Assembly: GCA_954871525.1 (NCBI GenBank)
Contig: OX940865.1
Location: 8,370,001-8,434,000, forward strand
DNA: 64,000 nt
Direction of reading: 5' to 3'
From: Parietaria judaica
Taxonomy: Eukaryota; Streptophyta; Magnoliopsida; Rosales; Urticaceae
Each line of letters opens with the position of its first letter. Position 1 is the first letter of the stretch. The translations under genes and the position numbers were made by a program. A model generated the notes under the pieces. It was not told the origin of the DNA, did no database searches, and saw nothing but the letters and a program-made list of their open reading frames with translations. Shown here in pieces: positions 44,701-55,738 of this stretch.

Positions 44701-47108
44701 GCTGCCATGAATCTATATATACAGAAAAGGAGAGTTTTTGAGGTGTGAGGTGGCAACATAACCAAGTAAAGATTTGAGGATCCTAATTTTTAGTTTTTTC
44801 ATATTTTTAAATTAAAAATATGTACACCATTGAATGACATTCATTCCCACAATTTGTTAGATGTGTAACTGTTACTAAGTATTTACATCCGCTTATAAAA
44901 AAAATGGTATTTACATCCACTTATAAAAAAATTACTTGCAAGTTGAATACCTTTGTAAAATAAATAAAAAATCAACGATTTTATAGTTGTATGTATATGT
45001 ATTCTAATATTACGATACTTATCCCTTTTAATCATTTTTATATCAAATCATTTTCATTTTCCATTTTTTTCCTCAACCTATTATAAATTTTAAATATTAT
45101 GATAGTATCCCTTTTTAGCCTTTGTTGTGATGTTAAACTCATATTCGTTTTTAAAGTCACGTATAAAAACTTTTTTATGCACTTTGTTAAACAAATTCAA
45201 TATTGGTTACTAATTTGTTTTGAAATTAATATATTTTAAATGCATGTATTGCATTTGTTCATGCCCACATGGCGCAATAGCAAAGAGAATAGACTTATTG
45301 ATTTAGGTGATGGCCTTTCAACTTTTTATGAGTATGGTGATCTTAAAGTATTAATAATGCAAGCAAAAAAATGCAAATCTTTGATGGCCATTTAAGGTTT
45401 GAAACTTCATGAATACGAAGAGATGCATTCAGTTGTATTTTTGTTTGACGTTTTTAGCTATTAATGGGTTATTCATCATTTAGAAATGAATCGATGCTTT
45501 CTTCATTGATAAAAGCTGGAATTTCTCTTATGGCCCTCGGATATTCTCTTCTAGCCAAGAACTGAAAACTTGCCGCAATACCATGTAAACTTTATCTCCA
45601 TCATTATAAATTTTGATAGATTTTAATATGTTGTTGATTGTGTTTATATGAATCTGCATGCTCCTCTATTTCTAACTCAGGTCCTCCGTACAGCCAACAA
45701 CTTCTTTGATGGAATATTATGTATACACAATTCTCTATTAAGTTTGCTTTTTTCTTTTCGACAAGATGACATGAACGGCATATTTATTTTGTGGACTGTG
45801 CTGAGAGTTGTTCTAATGCCTTGAACAGTTTTGATTGTTCTAATGTCACTAATAATGATTTGTCACTGGACTGTTTAAGATTATGGTCTTCACCCTTCTG
45901 CAGGCAGATGATATCTTCTGTGTGTGCGTGCAGGATGACCATGATCAAGATATACTTCGTGACTCGCCGGATCTGGGGCTGCCACTCTATATGCTCACTG
46001 CCCCGCATACTCATCACTAAAACAAGGTTTGTCCAATAGTTCCTATTTCTTTTCCCTCTCACTGAAGTTGAGCTTTCTAATGGAAGAACATTTTGTGTTT
46101 TTTTTTTAGTTGGTGTGGCTTTAACAAATTTCTGCAATAATTGTGTGGGAATTGCATTTAGTTATTCCAATGTGAGATGATAAAATAACATTTGTTCTGC
46201 GGTTTTAGTTTTATATATGCCTATAGTTAAGTTTCAATCGCTTAAGCTTATGATCCCATTCGTTCCAAACTTCCGGATGTGTATGAATCTCCCTTTACTT
46301 AGGTGAATTCCATCCTCATCTGTGTATGAATCTGTGTGTGTAAGTAATTAATCCACTCAAATCCAAACAAGCGATTTTGATGATTTCTCTGTTTTTTCAG
46401 GTTCAAGGCTATCAATCAATTTGTTTCTTGCCCCTGCAGTTATCACCCAATTCCTTTGATTTTCACTCGAGCAAAAGGGTCATGACTCTTCTCTACTAAC
46501 TCTCTAATCGGTATTTGGTGACTCCTCCCCCGACGTGCAACTACTCTTTCAGAGATGTGATGAGAGCTCTTCTCATTCAAAGTTTTTATCATATTCTAAG
46601 TATGAAAAAAAAAAGAAAAAAAGATGCAGGTATAAAGAGAGAAAGAGTTCTATTTGTATATACTTGATGAGGATGCAATACCTATTTGCAAATTACTAGG
46701 TATATATATTGTGTTTTAATTGTGTCCTTCATTATCTTTTTTTTTTTCATTTTAATTTCGTAATTCCATGAAAATTATACTAAGTAAATCTTCCTAACAA
46801 CTTCTATTTGATAGATCGATTTTCTCAATAAGTATGCGATGGCTATAATTGAGGAGAGTTTCAAAAGTCGTCAATATTGCATATTTTATTTTTAATAGTT
46901 AGTGTATCTTATTAATTACCATAATACTAATTGGTCTTGCACTCTTGATTACTATCTAAACAACAGTCTCTAATTAAATTTTAGGAAATTGATAAAACCA
47001 AGCGATAAAGTGAAATAAATAACAGTTCTTTATTTAAAATAGGTTTATTTGCGGCGTAATATCTAAGGTTCTGAGTTTGTTGCACTTAAATACCTGGTGG
47101 TAAAAATA
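44701..47108. other. interior of the Mutator-like element; possible further captured exons
   Basis: Mostly AT-rich. 45680-45720 (CAG then VLRTANNFFDGIL) and 45895-46017 (CTGCAG then ADDIFCVCVQDDHDQDILRD) look like exon pieces preceded by acceptor-like AG, but I cannot name a source gene. Confidence 0.35.
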
Positions 47109-47623
47109 TCTATCATTATCTTATATTATCATTATAATAGTTTAATACCAAATGTTTAAGTATAGTGGTAAAATTCACTAACGTTATGTTTTCGCGACAT
47201 TTTATTACAAATGTTAATAGTTAGTTAAAATGTATTTTAGATTTAGATTAAACTAATTTTTATTAATAGCTTTAAATAAATTAAATCTAAACCTAAGAAA
47301 ATAATCATAATTAATTCAATTTGTTACTTTATTTTAAATTTAGATTTAATTACTCTTTAAATATTTTTATAATTAATTTTTATTGTTACAAGAACATATT
47401 GTTAATAATTTGAACATAAATTAATTTAAATAATTTAAATTAAAAGCATTTATACATGTTAAGTCTCACATTGTAATGTAACGGAATAACATTACGTTTT
47501 TAAAATAATCCAAATTAATTATTGATAATATTTGAAAAATAAATAAATTAAACCATAAAACAATCTAACGTACCAGTTCAAATTAATTTACGCCACCGCG
47601 CGAAGCGCGGTGCCGTCCACTAG
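47109..47623 (+). mobile_element. small non-autonomous Helitron
   Basis: The 3' end has an 8-bp hairpin CACCGCGC-GAA-GCGCGGTG (47594-47612), seven bases, then CTAG (47620-47623) followed by T. A fitting 5' end is TCTATCATTATC at 47109, preceded by A. Insertion between A and T with no target duplication is the Helitron rule. The 3' end is firm; the 5' end is the best candidate and not proven. Confidence 0.7.
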
Positions 47624-47869
47624 TGTTGTATAAAAAGGACAAATAGGAAAATTTTCACTCCCGTTTGTAAATAAATTTGGCTCATCAAGGAGTTATTATT
47701 TTTCTTTGATCATTAGTTCGGGTATCAACGGCTTGAGGCGAGAGTACTTTTTATAGTGATTGTACACATTTTTGTTGTTCACTTAAATACTTAAGTAAAT
47801 TTATTTCAAAGTTTAATATATAAATTATTTTTAACAGATTTTTTTAAACAGAAAATAAAATAAATCAAC
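47624..47869. other. AT-rich spacer
   Basis: Nothing recognisable. Confidence 0.4.
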
Positions 47870-49390
47870 ATAAACAGTTTTTGCCTAAACGTAGACCTTT
47901 TTTTTTTTGCCTAAACATAAACAGTTTATGTTGATTTTCAGTTTAAAAATGTAATTATGTTTAGGCAAAAACTGCTTATGTTTGGGCGAAAAGTGTTTAT
48001 ATTGATTTATTTTATTTTCGGTTTAGCAAACAGTATTTATGTTTAGGCAAAAACTGTTTCTCTTTAGACAAAAAGTGTTTATGTTGATTTATTTTATTTT
48101 CGATTTAGCAAAAAGTATTTATGTTTTAGGCAAAAACTGTTTATGTTAAGGCAAAAAGTGTTTAAGTAATATATTTTATATTCGGTTTAAAAAAACTGTT
48201 TAAAAAAGTGTTTATGTTTATTTATTTTATTTTCGGTTTAGCAAAAAGTATTTATGTTTAGGCAAAAACTGTTTATGTTTAGGCAAAAAGTGTTAATGTT
48301 GATTTATTTTATTTTCAGTTTTAAAAACTATTAAAAAAAGTGTTTATGTCTAGACAAAAACTGTTTATGTTTAGGCAAAAAGTGTTTATGTTGATTTATT
48401 TTATTTTCGGTTTAGCAAAAAGCATTTATGTTTAGGCAAAAACTGTTTATGTTGATTTATTTTATTTTCGGTTTAAAAAAAAAACTGTTTAAAAAAGTGT
48501 TTATGTTTAGGCAAAAACTGCTTATGTTTAGGCGAAAAGTGTTTATGTTAATTTATTTTATTTTCAGTTTAGCAAAAAGTATTTATGTTTAGGCAAAAAT
48601 TGTTTATGTTTAGACAAAAAGTGTTTATGTTGATTTATTTTATTTTCGATTTAGCAAAAAGTATTTATGTTTAGGCAAAAATTGTTTATGTTTAGGAAAA
48701 AACTTATTATGTTGATTTATTTATCTTCGGTTTAAAAAAACTGTTTAAAAAAGTGTTTATGTTTAGGCAAAAAGTGTTAATGTTTATTTATTTTATTTTC
48801 GGTTTAAAAAACTATTTAAAAAAGTGTTTATGTCTAGACAAAAATTGTTTATGTTTAGGCAAAAAGTGTTTATGTTGATTTATTTTATTTTCGGCTTAGC
48901 AAAAAGTATTTATGTTTAGGCAAAAACTGTTTATGTTTAGGCAAAAACTGTTTATGTTGATTTATTTTATTTTCGGTTTAAAAAAACTGTTTAAAAAATT
49001 GTTTATGTTTAGGCGAAAAGTGTTTATGTTAATTTATTTTATTTTCGGTTTAGCAAAAAATGTTTATGTTTAGGCAAAAACTGTTTATGTTTAGGCAAAA
49101 AGTGTTTATTTATTTTATTTTCGGTCTAGCAAAAACTGTTTATGTTTAGGCAAAAATTGTTTATGTTTAGGAAAAGAGTGTTTATGTTGATTTGTTTTAT
49201 TTTCGGTTTAGCAAAAAATGTTTATGTGTAGGCAAAAACTGTTTATATTTAGGCAAAAAGTGTTAATGTTTATTTATTTTATTTTTCGGTTTAGCAAAAA
49301 CTGTTTATGTTTAGGAACAAACTGTTTATGTTTAGACAAAAAGTGTTTATGTTGATTTATTTTATTTTCGATTTAGCAAAAACCTATGGG
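47870..49390. repeat. 1.5-kb complex minisatellite (TTTATGTTTAGGCAAAAA)
   Basis: About 18-19-bp words TTTATGTTTAGGCAAAAACTG and their variants (AAAAGTG ends) alternate with GATTTATTTTATTTTCGGTT spacers and AGCAAAAAGTATT, forming a higher-order unit of roughly 80-120 bp repeated many times with drift. Confidence 0.9.
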
Positions 49391-49999
49391 GTGAATAACA
49401 AAAAGTGTGTACCATTCAAATTTAACACAGAAATAGTCAAACTAGTAATAACGAAATAATCATACATAATAACAAAATTGATAACATCATGTTCAAGGTA
49501 AATGAGCTTACTTATTGAAGTAGAAATTATCTCAACTGTAAATTTTACGATATTTAGCGGGAAATGGCCATTGAAATACGTCCATATTTATCCCAAAATC
49601 TTGTCTCTAGACTCTAACGAGATACTCGCAAGTACATCGAAAAAGAAAAACGACATACAAACATTGGCTCTGATTGTTGCTAGACTATCACGCGATTCTC
49701 AAAAACAATATATAGCTCGGACATCACTGTTTGAAAACGAATTAATAATCTGCAACACAAACAAACTATACACTAAATGAGTTCTTCGAGCTCAAAACGA
49801 CCAGAGCATGGGCTCACAAGGCGAAACATGAATTGGCTCGGACCGGCAATCCCAAGCTCGTAGGGACTGATCGTAACCCGCCGACATGACCACCGAAGAG
49901 TACTTGTTGAACTTCCCTGCTTATCTCAAACTCCGAAATGACGACATAAAATTAATCTAACAAATAAACATAAATATACTGACTCGGGGAATTTTTTTT
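49391..49999. other. spacer inside the Mutator-like element
   Basis: A 92-codon open frame (49502-49780) has no recognisable domain. 49780-49930 is GC-richer and may be gene-derived. Confidence 0.3.
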
Positions 50000-50468
50000 G
50001 GGTTAATGATGGCAAAAATACCCAAAGTTTGGTCAAAGAACCCCTCGGGTACCCAAAGTTTAAAAATGATGGTAAAAAAACCCAAAGTCATATTTGGGGA
50101 GTTGACCACTCCAATCTCGTAACACCGTTAATTTACATGTTAACTCTGACCACGCAGACAAACGTGGGTTGCCGACAGAACAATTTTTTCCACGTTGACA
50201 AGCCCACATCAGCCTCATTTATGAGAAAACAGTGAATTAAACCCCTAAGTAATACTATTTAATACAACTAATTGAACCTCTAATGATTATACTTAACGAA
50301 ACAGATTTTTTCACGTGACCAGAGTTATTGGGTAAGTTAATGGCGTTACAAAAATGAAGTAGTCAACTCCCCAAATGTGACTTTGGGTATTTTTGCCACT
50401 ATTTTTAAACTTTGGATACCCGAAGGGTTCTTTGACCAAACTTTGGGTATTTTTGCCGTCATTAACCC
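50000..50468. mobile_element. foldback MITE, 469 bp, in T-rich site
   Basis: The ends GGGTTAATGATGGCAAAAAT and ATTTTTGCCGTCATTAACCC are inverted, and the inverted similarity extends about 110 bp (…CCCAAAGTTTGGTCAAAGAA type). It is flanked by runs of 8 and 9 T, compatible with an 8-9-bp duplication. Confidence 0.85.
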
Positions 50469-51237
50469 TTTTTTTTTCCAATGTTCATAAACGTTGACGG
50501 TTGACCTGTGCTCGAAGATTAAGGATTTCACGAGCACAATCAATCTAGCAAAATCTAGCCTTCGAATTCATTAAGGAGAGGAAACTCCTAAACTAATTAT
50601 GACTAACAGAGTCCACGACAATTGATGAAATTCGAAAACCCCAAACCCCATTCCAACCGAAATCAATATAAACAGAGGGATTGAATCAAAATATGCGAAA
50701 GTCGAAGCTCGATCTTGAGTTGGCGATGGTTCTCTCCCGAGTGGAATAGAGCAGGCTCGACACTCGTCAGAGAAGAAAGAAGAAGAACGGTTGACGGGAG
50801 AGTTTGGGTTTAAAGCGACATCGACGAAGATGATAGGGATTCCCGGAGTCGTGCTTCCCTTGGTCGTCGGAGTCGCCGTGAATGATGGTGCAGCGCCGTC
50901 AATCGTGGTGGAGCGCCGTGCCGTTAGGCGTGGGTTCCGATTATGTTAGAGGCGAGCTGAGCGTGAGTCGAAGAGTGAAGACGGAGAGAGGGGAGCTAGT
51001 TGGTGGGTCAATTAACCATGTCTGAACAGGGGCGTTGGAAGGAGAGCGTCGTCTGAGGCGAGGGCGCCTCGAACCACCCAGGGCGAAAGAGAGGCTGGGT
51101 TCGATAGAGCCACTACGGGAGGGAAAGATAGGTGGGCACGGGAAGGAAAGACAGGGAAAAAAAAGGGGGGGTCTTTGGTTTTGGATGAGTTAAGTTAACT
51201 CAATACACGAGTTAAATTTAATTTTGAGCATATTTTT
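50469..51237. other. GC-rich, exon- or leader-like DNA in the Mutator-like element
   Basis: 50700-51130 is GC-rich (GTCGTCGGAGTCGCCGTG, GGTGGAGCGCCGTGCCG) with no long frame. It may be captured 5' UTR or coding DNA, but no family is recognised. Confidence 0.35.
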
Positions 51238-51306
51238 GTAATTTAATAAAATGGGGCACTTTTCCAAAAATACATAGTCAACCGGGCACACAAATTGAAG
51301 TTTCCC
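51238..51306 (-). repeat. right terminal inverted repeat of the Mutator-like element
   Basis: Reverse complement GGGAAACTTCAATTTGTGTG matches the left end at 43599. Confidence 0.75.
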
Positions 51307-51315
51307 TATTTATAT

Positions 51316-52199
51316 ATGTATGCAAGTTGAGTACAAATCACTGGCATTTATCAATTTAGAGCCAACAAAATATTTATCTTTTTACCAATCTGATATCGAT
51401 TATTGAAAATTTGTTTTCATAAAGTCCCATTCATATTCGTAAGTTTATTGAAGGTTATATTACTTTGAAATTTATTTTATAATTCTCTAGTTTGCGTCAT
51501 TCGTAGACAAATTGGAAAAATTATATTTGTTTTATAGACAAATAATTTTATTCATCTTTGACTCGCTTACACGAAAATATGTAATTTGACTTTTCATAGA
51601 CAAAGAGAACTGATAAATAAGTAGTAGCACACAAAAGGAGGAGATTTATGTACGTAGTTTCTTTTGGTAAGAGAGGTAAATTAGTAATTTGAAGTAGTTT
51701 TGGGTTGTTTCTTTATTAATTACTCTTTTAAAAGAATATTTTTTGATAAATTATAATAAAGACAAACGTTTTAGTTGGCTATAATCGAAACAAATCATGA
51801 TACAAAATAGAGAGGAAATAAATGAAGCAACGACGAAAGAGAAATTCGCAAAGCAGAAAGACGAAAGGAATCAATGAGCAAAACTTGTATTAATCAATAG
51901 TCAGAATCAACGAAGAAGTTTATTAATAAAAATACAATTAAGCATCAAATAAATTTTAATAAACAACATCATATATATTGACCTAAAAACTTGCTACATA
52001 AATCTGATAATAACTTTAACTACTCTACATCGAGTCTCGGATAGTTATATACGTAGTTGACAAATAACTTTAAATCTCTAACTTTTCTTACGAGATCAAT
52101 CAAGAAACAACATGATGGAACCAATTCATCAAAATGTAATCAAGGGCTAATTTGAGAATTTTTCCATGCAATGATAGAATTGCCAAAAATTATCAAGCA
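51316..52199. other. AT-rich intergenic DNA, partial shared block
   Basis: No gene. 51568-51700 resembles 18215-18330 and 32385-32475 (ACGAAAATATGTAATTTGAC and GGTAAATTAGTAATT). Confidence 0.45.
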
Positions 52200-53384
52200 A
52201 TGTCGTGTTGTCGTTGACCGATTCATTCACATGGCCCGAACTTTAACATCGTTGGCCCGACCAAGCTTCCAACCGACGAAGGTCCGGGGACCTAAAAATA
52301 AATAAATAATTGCCCGAGGACCCCTGGGACAATATTTTATTACACGTGGGCCCCCGGACCCTACTATAAATAGAAGCTCAGTTCAGTTAAACGGTAACTC
52401 ATTCAAACTCACTCGAATCTTCTCGAGTTCTCTCTCTCTCTCTACCCCCGATATACCCGCCTCCCCTCAAATACCGTTCTAATGTTGAGCGTCGGAGGTG
52501 AATCAGGGGGTACCCCCCCTGTTTCCCTTGACCTCGGGTGTTCCCTTTTTCAGGTCCCGAAAAGTGAGAGATTTACGAAAAGCGGAAGCCCTGGTGAAAT
52601 TCCTTTTTGGTCCGTGGTCCGCCTGATAGGCCCAGTTCTACGCGTTGTCTAGTCTATTTCCCCAGTCCATTGCGCGGCTGAGGGTATAGCCTGGGGACAC
52701 GAGCCTGGGCCCATAATTCAGGACGAGGGGTCCGACCTAGGGGAATTTCAACTAAGATCCGGACAACTGAGAGATCACTCTGAGAAGAATCCTCTGGAGA
52801 AAATCCTAGGGAAGATCCACGACCCCGCCTGCCCTTGTTCTAAAGATCTGCGCGGCCTTGGTCCTGTCTCTTAGTTCCCGGATCTGAATAGGATACAGGG
52901 ACTCCGAGGACAGTTCCTGCCCGGACTAGAACAAGCCATTTCAGGACGAGAGTCTAACCTCCCAGGATTCACTCCCCGGTCAAAAGCACTCCCCCGTTCG
53001 CCGGTACCTACGATCTGAGTGGTTCCCGAACCTGTAACCCCGGCCTCTGGCCCTGAGGTAACAGGTAGTGTGTAAACCCGGGTCGCCTAGGACCCCCGAA
53101 TGGCAAAAGAGACCTTTGACCAGGCTAGTGCCAGGAATACCTACTCAGGGTCCCCAAATCGGTCAACAAAAACCTCACCCTGAAGTCAACGGCGATCATT
53201 ACGAAGTCAGCGAGGGTCGGAGGGAACGATCATTGACAATAAAAGCCATCATCCCCACAACCGGGCCATCCAAGGCCCATCCAAAAATCAACTGAAGCCT
53301 GCCACGTCACCAACAACATTGGGCCAGGCCCAAAACACATAGCTTGGGTCTCAACAGTGTTTGATCCAAAAAACGGCATCAACA
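52200..53384 (+). mobile_element. LTR of family X, copy 3, left end uncertain
   Basis: It ends GGCATCAACA at 53384 like the other copies. A TATA-like CTATAAATAGAAGCTCAG lies near 52370, the hairpin CAGGGGGTACCCCCCCTG at 52504-52521, and 52610-52745 matches copy 2 in reverse. The U3 part does not resemble copies 1 or 2. An extra 500 bp (52790-53330) is unique to this copy. Possible TATAT flanks (51974-51978 and 53385-53389) would start the element at 51979 but are low-complexity. Confidence 0.65.
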
Positions 53385-54069
53385 TATATAATAATTTCCA
53401 GTCAAAAATAAAATAAAAATAAAAGCTTTTTTTCCTCTCTAAACCAAATATAATATAGAAAGAATACTTTTCCAAATGTTGAATGGGCATGAGAAAGACT
53501 TTAGAATAGTCTCGCTTGTGAACGTGTAGGTTTTGAAATCGGCACCAAGTATCAATTTAAAATGAAAAACTTTGACTTTCGAATCCTCTATTTTTACCTA
53601 ATCCAAAACTTTTGTAATCCTAAACTAATCTTTTGGTGTTTTTGTAGTCAAAATTACCCTTGTCAGTAGTCAAAGCCTATCTTAAAATATCAAAATTTTG
53701 TCTTAAACTGTATACTAAAAGATAAGATTTAGGATTTCAAAAGTTTAAGGATTAAAATAAATCAAATGGTGATTCATGGAGCAATAAAAGTAAAATTTTC
53801 CTTTAAATTTTATAATCAGTGTTGGAGAGCGACTGAGCGAGTATACCCACGGTAACCCACTTTTTTGTATGTGTGCAGTAAAAAATCCCACTAAGTAGGA
53901 TTTTTTTTTTCGTTTCTTTTTTATAGTTTTTTGACCCTCAAATACTCTCTTTGAAAAGAAAAAAAAATTATTAACGGTAAAAGTACCCAAATTATTCGAT
54001 GATTATGATTTCATAACGTATTAGCGAATAAAATACTATATATATGTCGTATAAATTTATTCTTAGGCA
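53385..54069. other. AT-rich intergenic DNA
   Basis: No gene is seen. Confidence 0.4.
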
Positions 54070-54197
54070 TTTTCCTTGCTTCTAAGATATTTGCTAAAGC
54101 CTATAGCTGAAAAAGATGTATTTTTTTTGGTTCTGATTAATTTGGGTTAGTCATTGGGTTTATTATATATTGCTTGAATCGAAAGTGCACAGATGAA
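54070..54197 (+). pseudogene. decayed duplicate of a P450 first exon
   Basis: GCTGAAAAAGATG (ATG at 54116) and then GGGTTAGTCATTGGGTTTAT and GAATCGAAAGTGCACAGATG align with 55729-55835 at the intact P450 exon 1, including the upstream TTTCCTTG stretch. Stops appear within a few codons and the rest of the exon is missing. Confidence 0.75.
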
Positions 54198-55330
54198 CGT
54201 GTTTTTTTGTTTTTTTTTAATAATTAAATTAAATTGCTTGATGATTATCTTCGCCACCTGAAGATTAAATAATGTAATCCTCCGAAGATATTGCTACAAG
54301 CAATAGATGTGATTAAAAAAAATTAAGAAAATATTCTTAGAAACGTTCAACGTAATACATAATTTTTTTTTTATAAATTAATATCTTTGGAGTAAAAGAT
54401 TTTATTATATTATTGAGAGATAATTTAGTAATCTTAATTAGACTCCAGATCATAAAAAATATTATTTTATTAAAATTCTTAATTTATTAAATATTAATTT
54501 TATAGCAACATACAGCGCAATTCAAGCAATTCAACTACTGTTGGACAAATGTACACACAAAATAATCACGGCATAAAAACATGAAGGGGCAAGCACTAGC
54601 TAGGCTAATCTAAACATGTGGTTGCGTCCAGTGAGTGAGCAGGAGTTGGGTTGGGCCACCTCAATGTTTTTTTTTGGTCCCGACCCGCTCACATCGAGTT
54701 ATAAAAAGAAAAACCCGATCAGATAAAAAAAAATATTCAATGCCCGAACCAAACCGACCTGATAAAAATTAGGTTGGGTTTGGTTGGACTGTCGGGCCCG
54801 AATAATTAAAATTTAATTTTATTTGAAATAATAATATGAAAAATATTCATCAATGTAGCTCAAAGTTCATTTAAAAATATCCCAAACAAATTTAAACAAA
54901 CAAACATACACTAAAGAAATTCTATACATATTTGAATTAAACAACTCTAAGCAATCTATCAAGAAACCCCAAATGAAACTTGTAAAGTATTTTAAATTAC
55001 ATAAGATTACTACTCGTTTTCAAACGTGCTTAAATAAATTTAAGCATATTCAATTTATAATTTAAAATTACTAATTAGTAAATGAGAGATTGAATGGTCA
55101 TTAAAGTAAACAAGATTGAGAATGAGAAATATAAAAAGACTAAAGACTATACTTCTTGAATAAAAATTAAGAAAAATCAATATGATGTATATTAATTATA
55201 TCAGTCGGGTCGGAGACCCACCCGACCTAAGATATTGGCCCCAACCCCGACCAGAACTATAGTCAGGTCCGGCCCGACCCGACTCAATTTTAAATGAGTT
55301 GGATTGTGCGAGTTAGATTGTGATTGAGTC
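54198..55330. repeat. AT-rich DNA with GGGTCGGGC-type inverted repeats
   Basis: 54640-54800 and 55200-55290 hold short inverted words (GGTTGGGTTTGGTTGG, CCCGACCCGACTC), as in the ends of non-autonomous hAT elements. No gene is present. Confidence 0.4.
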
Positions 55331-55738
55331 TCTAGCACATTTAGATTGATCCATTGAATTAGGGTCTAAAATGCTCACACTTCCTTAAAACTAATAACTC
55401 GTTTATCAAATATTAATATCATATTGGGTAAAAATTAAAATATATATATGCGACCACTGTTTTGTATATCTCATGTGACACGCACATATTGTATACGTCA
55501 TATAAAATTGTAGTTGAATTATAACAACAATAAAAAAGTATTATCTATTAGCGAATAAAATACTAAAAGCTGTGCGTTTATTTTTGTCATATTAGTACGA
55601 CATAAGTTATAGCCGAGTAAATTACGATCTACCTATATATAGATATAGATTATATCAATTGGTCTTCGTACCCAGTGCTTAACATTTTTCCTTGTCTATT
55701 CAGGTTTTCACATATTTGCAGAAGCCAGGCTGAAAAAG
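55331..55738 (+). promoter_or_regulatory. presumed promoter and leader of the P450 gene
   Basis: A TATA-like CTATATATAGATATAG near 55633 lies about 100 bases before the ATG, with pyrimidine-rich TTTTTCCTTGTCTATTCAGG between. Inferred from position only. Confidence 0.4.

Larger units (their letters stand above)
43599..51306. mobile_element. Mutator-like element with captured gene fragments (Pack-MULE candidate)
   Basis: 43599-43668 and the reverse complement of 51306-51238 align over their whole length (for example TATGTATTTT, GAAAAGT, TTTATTAAATTA). The similarity continues past the inserted MITE (44145 onwards), giving roughly 115 bp of terminal inverted repeat. Flanking 9-mers TATATATAT and TATTTATAT agree in 8 of 9 places, but the left one lies in an (AT)n run. 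Long terminal repeats and a 9-bp duplication are Mutator features. No MURA transposase is visible inside. The inside carries a piece of exportin-2, a second fragment in the other orientation, a Helitron-like insert, a 1.5-kb minisatellite and two foldback MITEs. Confidence 0.75.

Noticed and set aside
51974..53389. TATAT target duplication for family X copy 3
   Set aside because: It is AT-rich and the implied start TGACC does not match the TGTTG/TGTTA start of the other copies, so it was not used to set the boundary.
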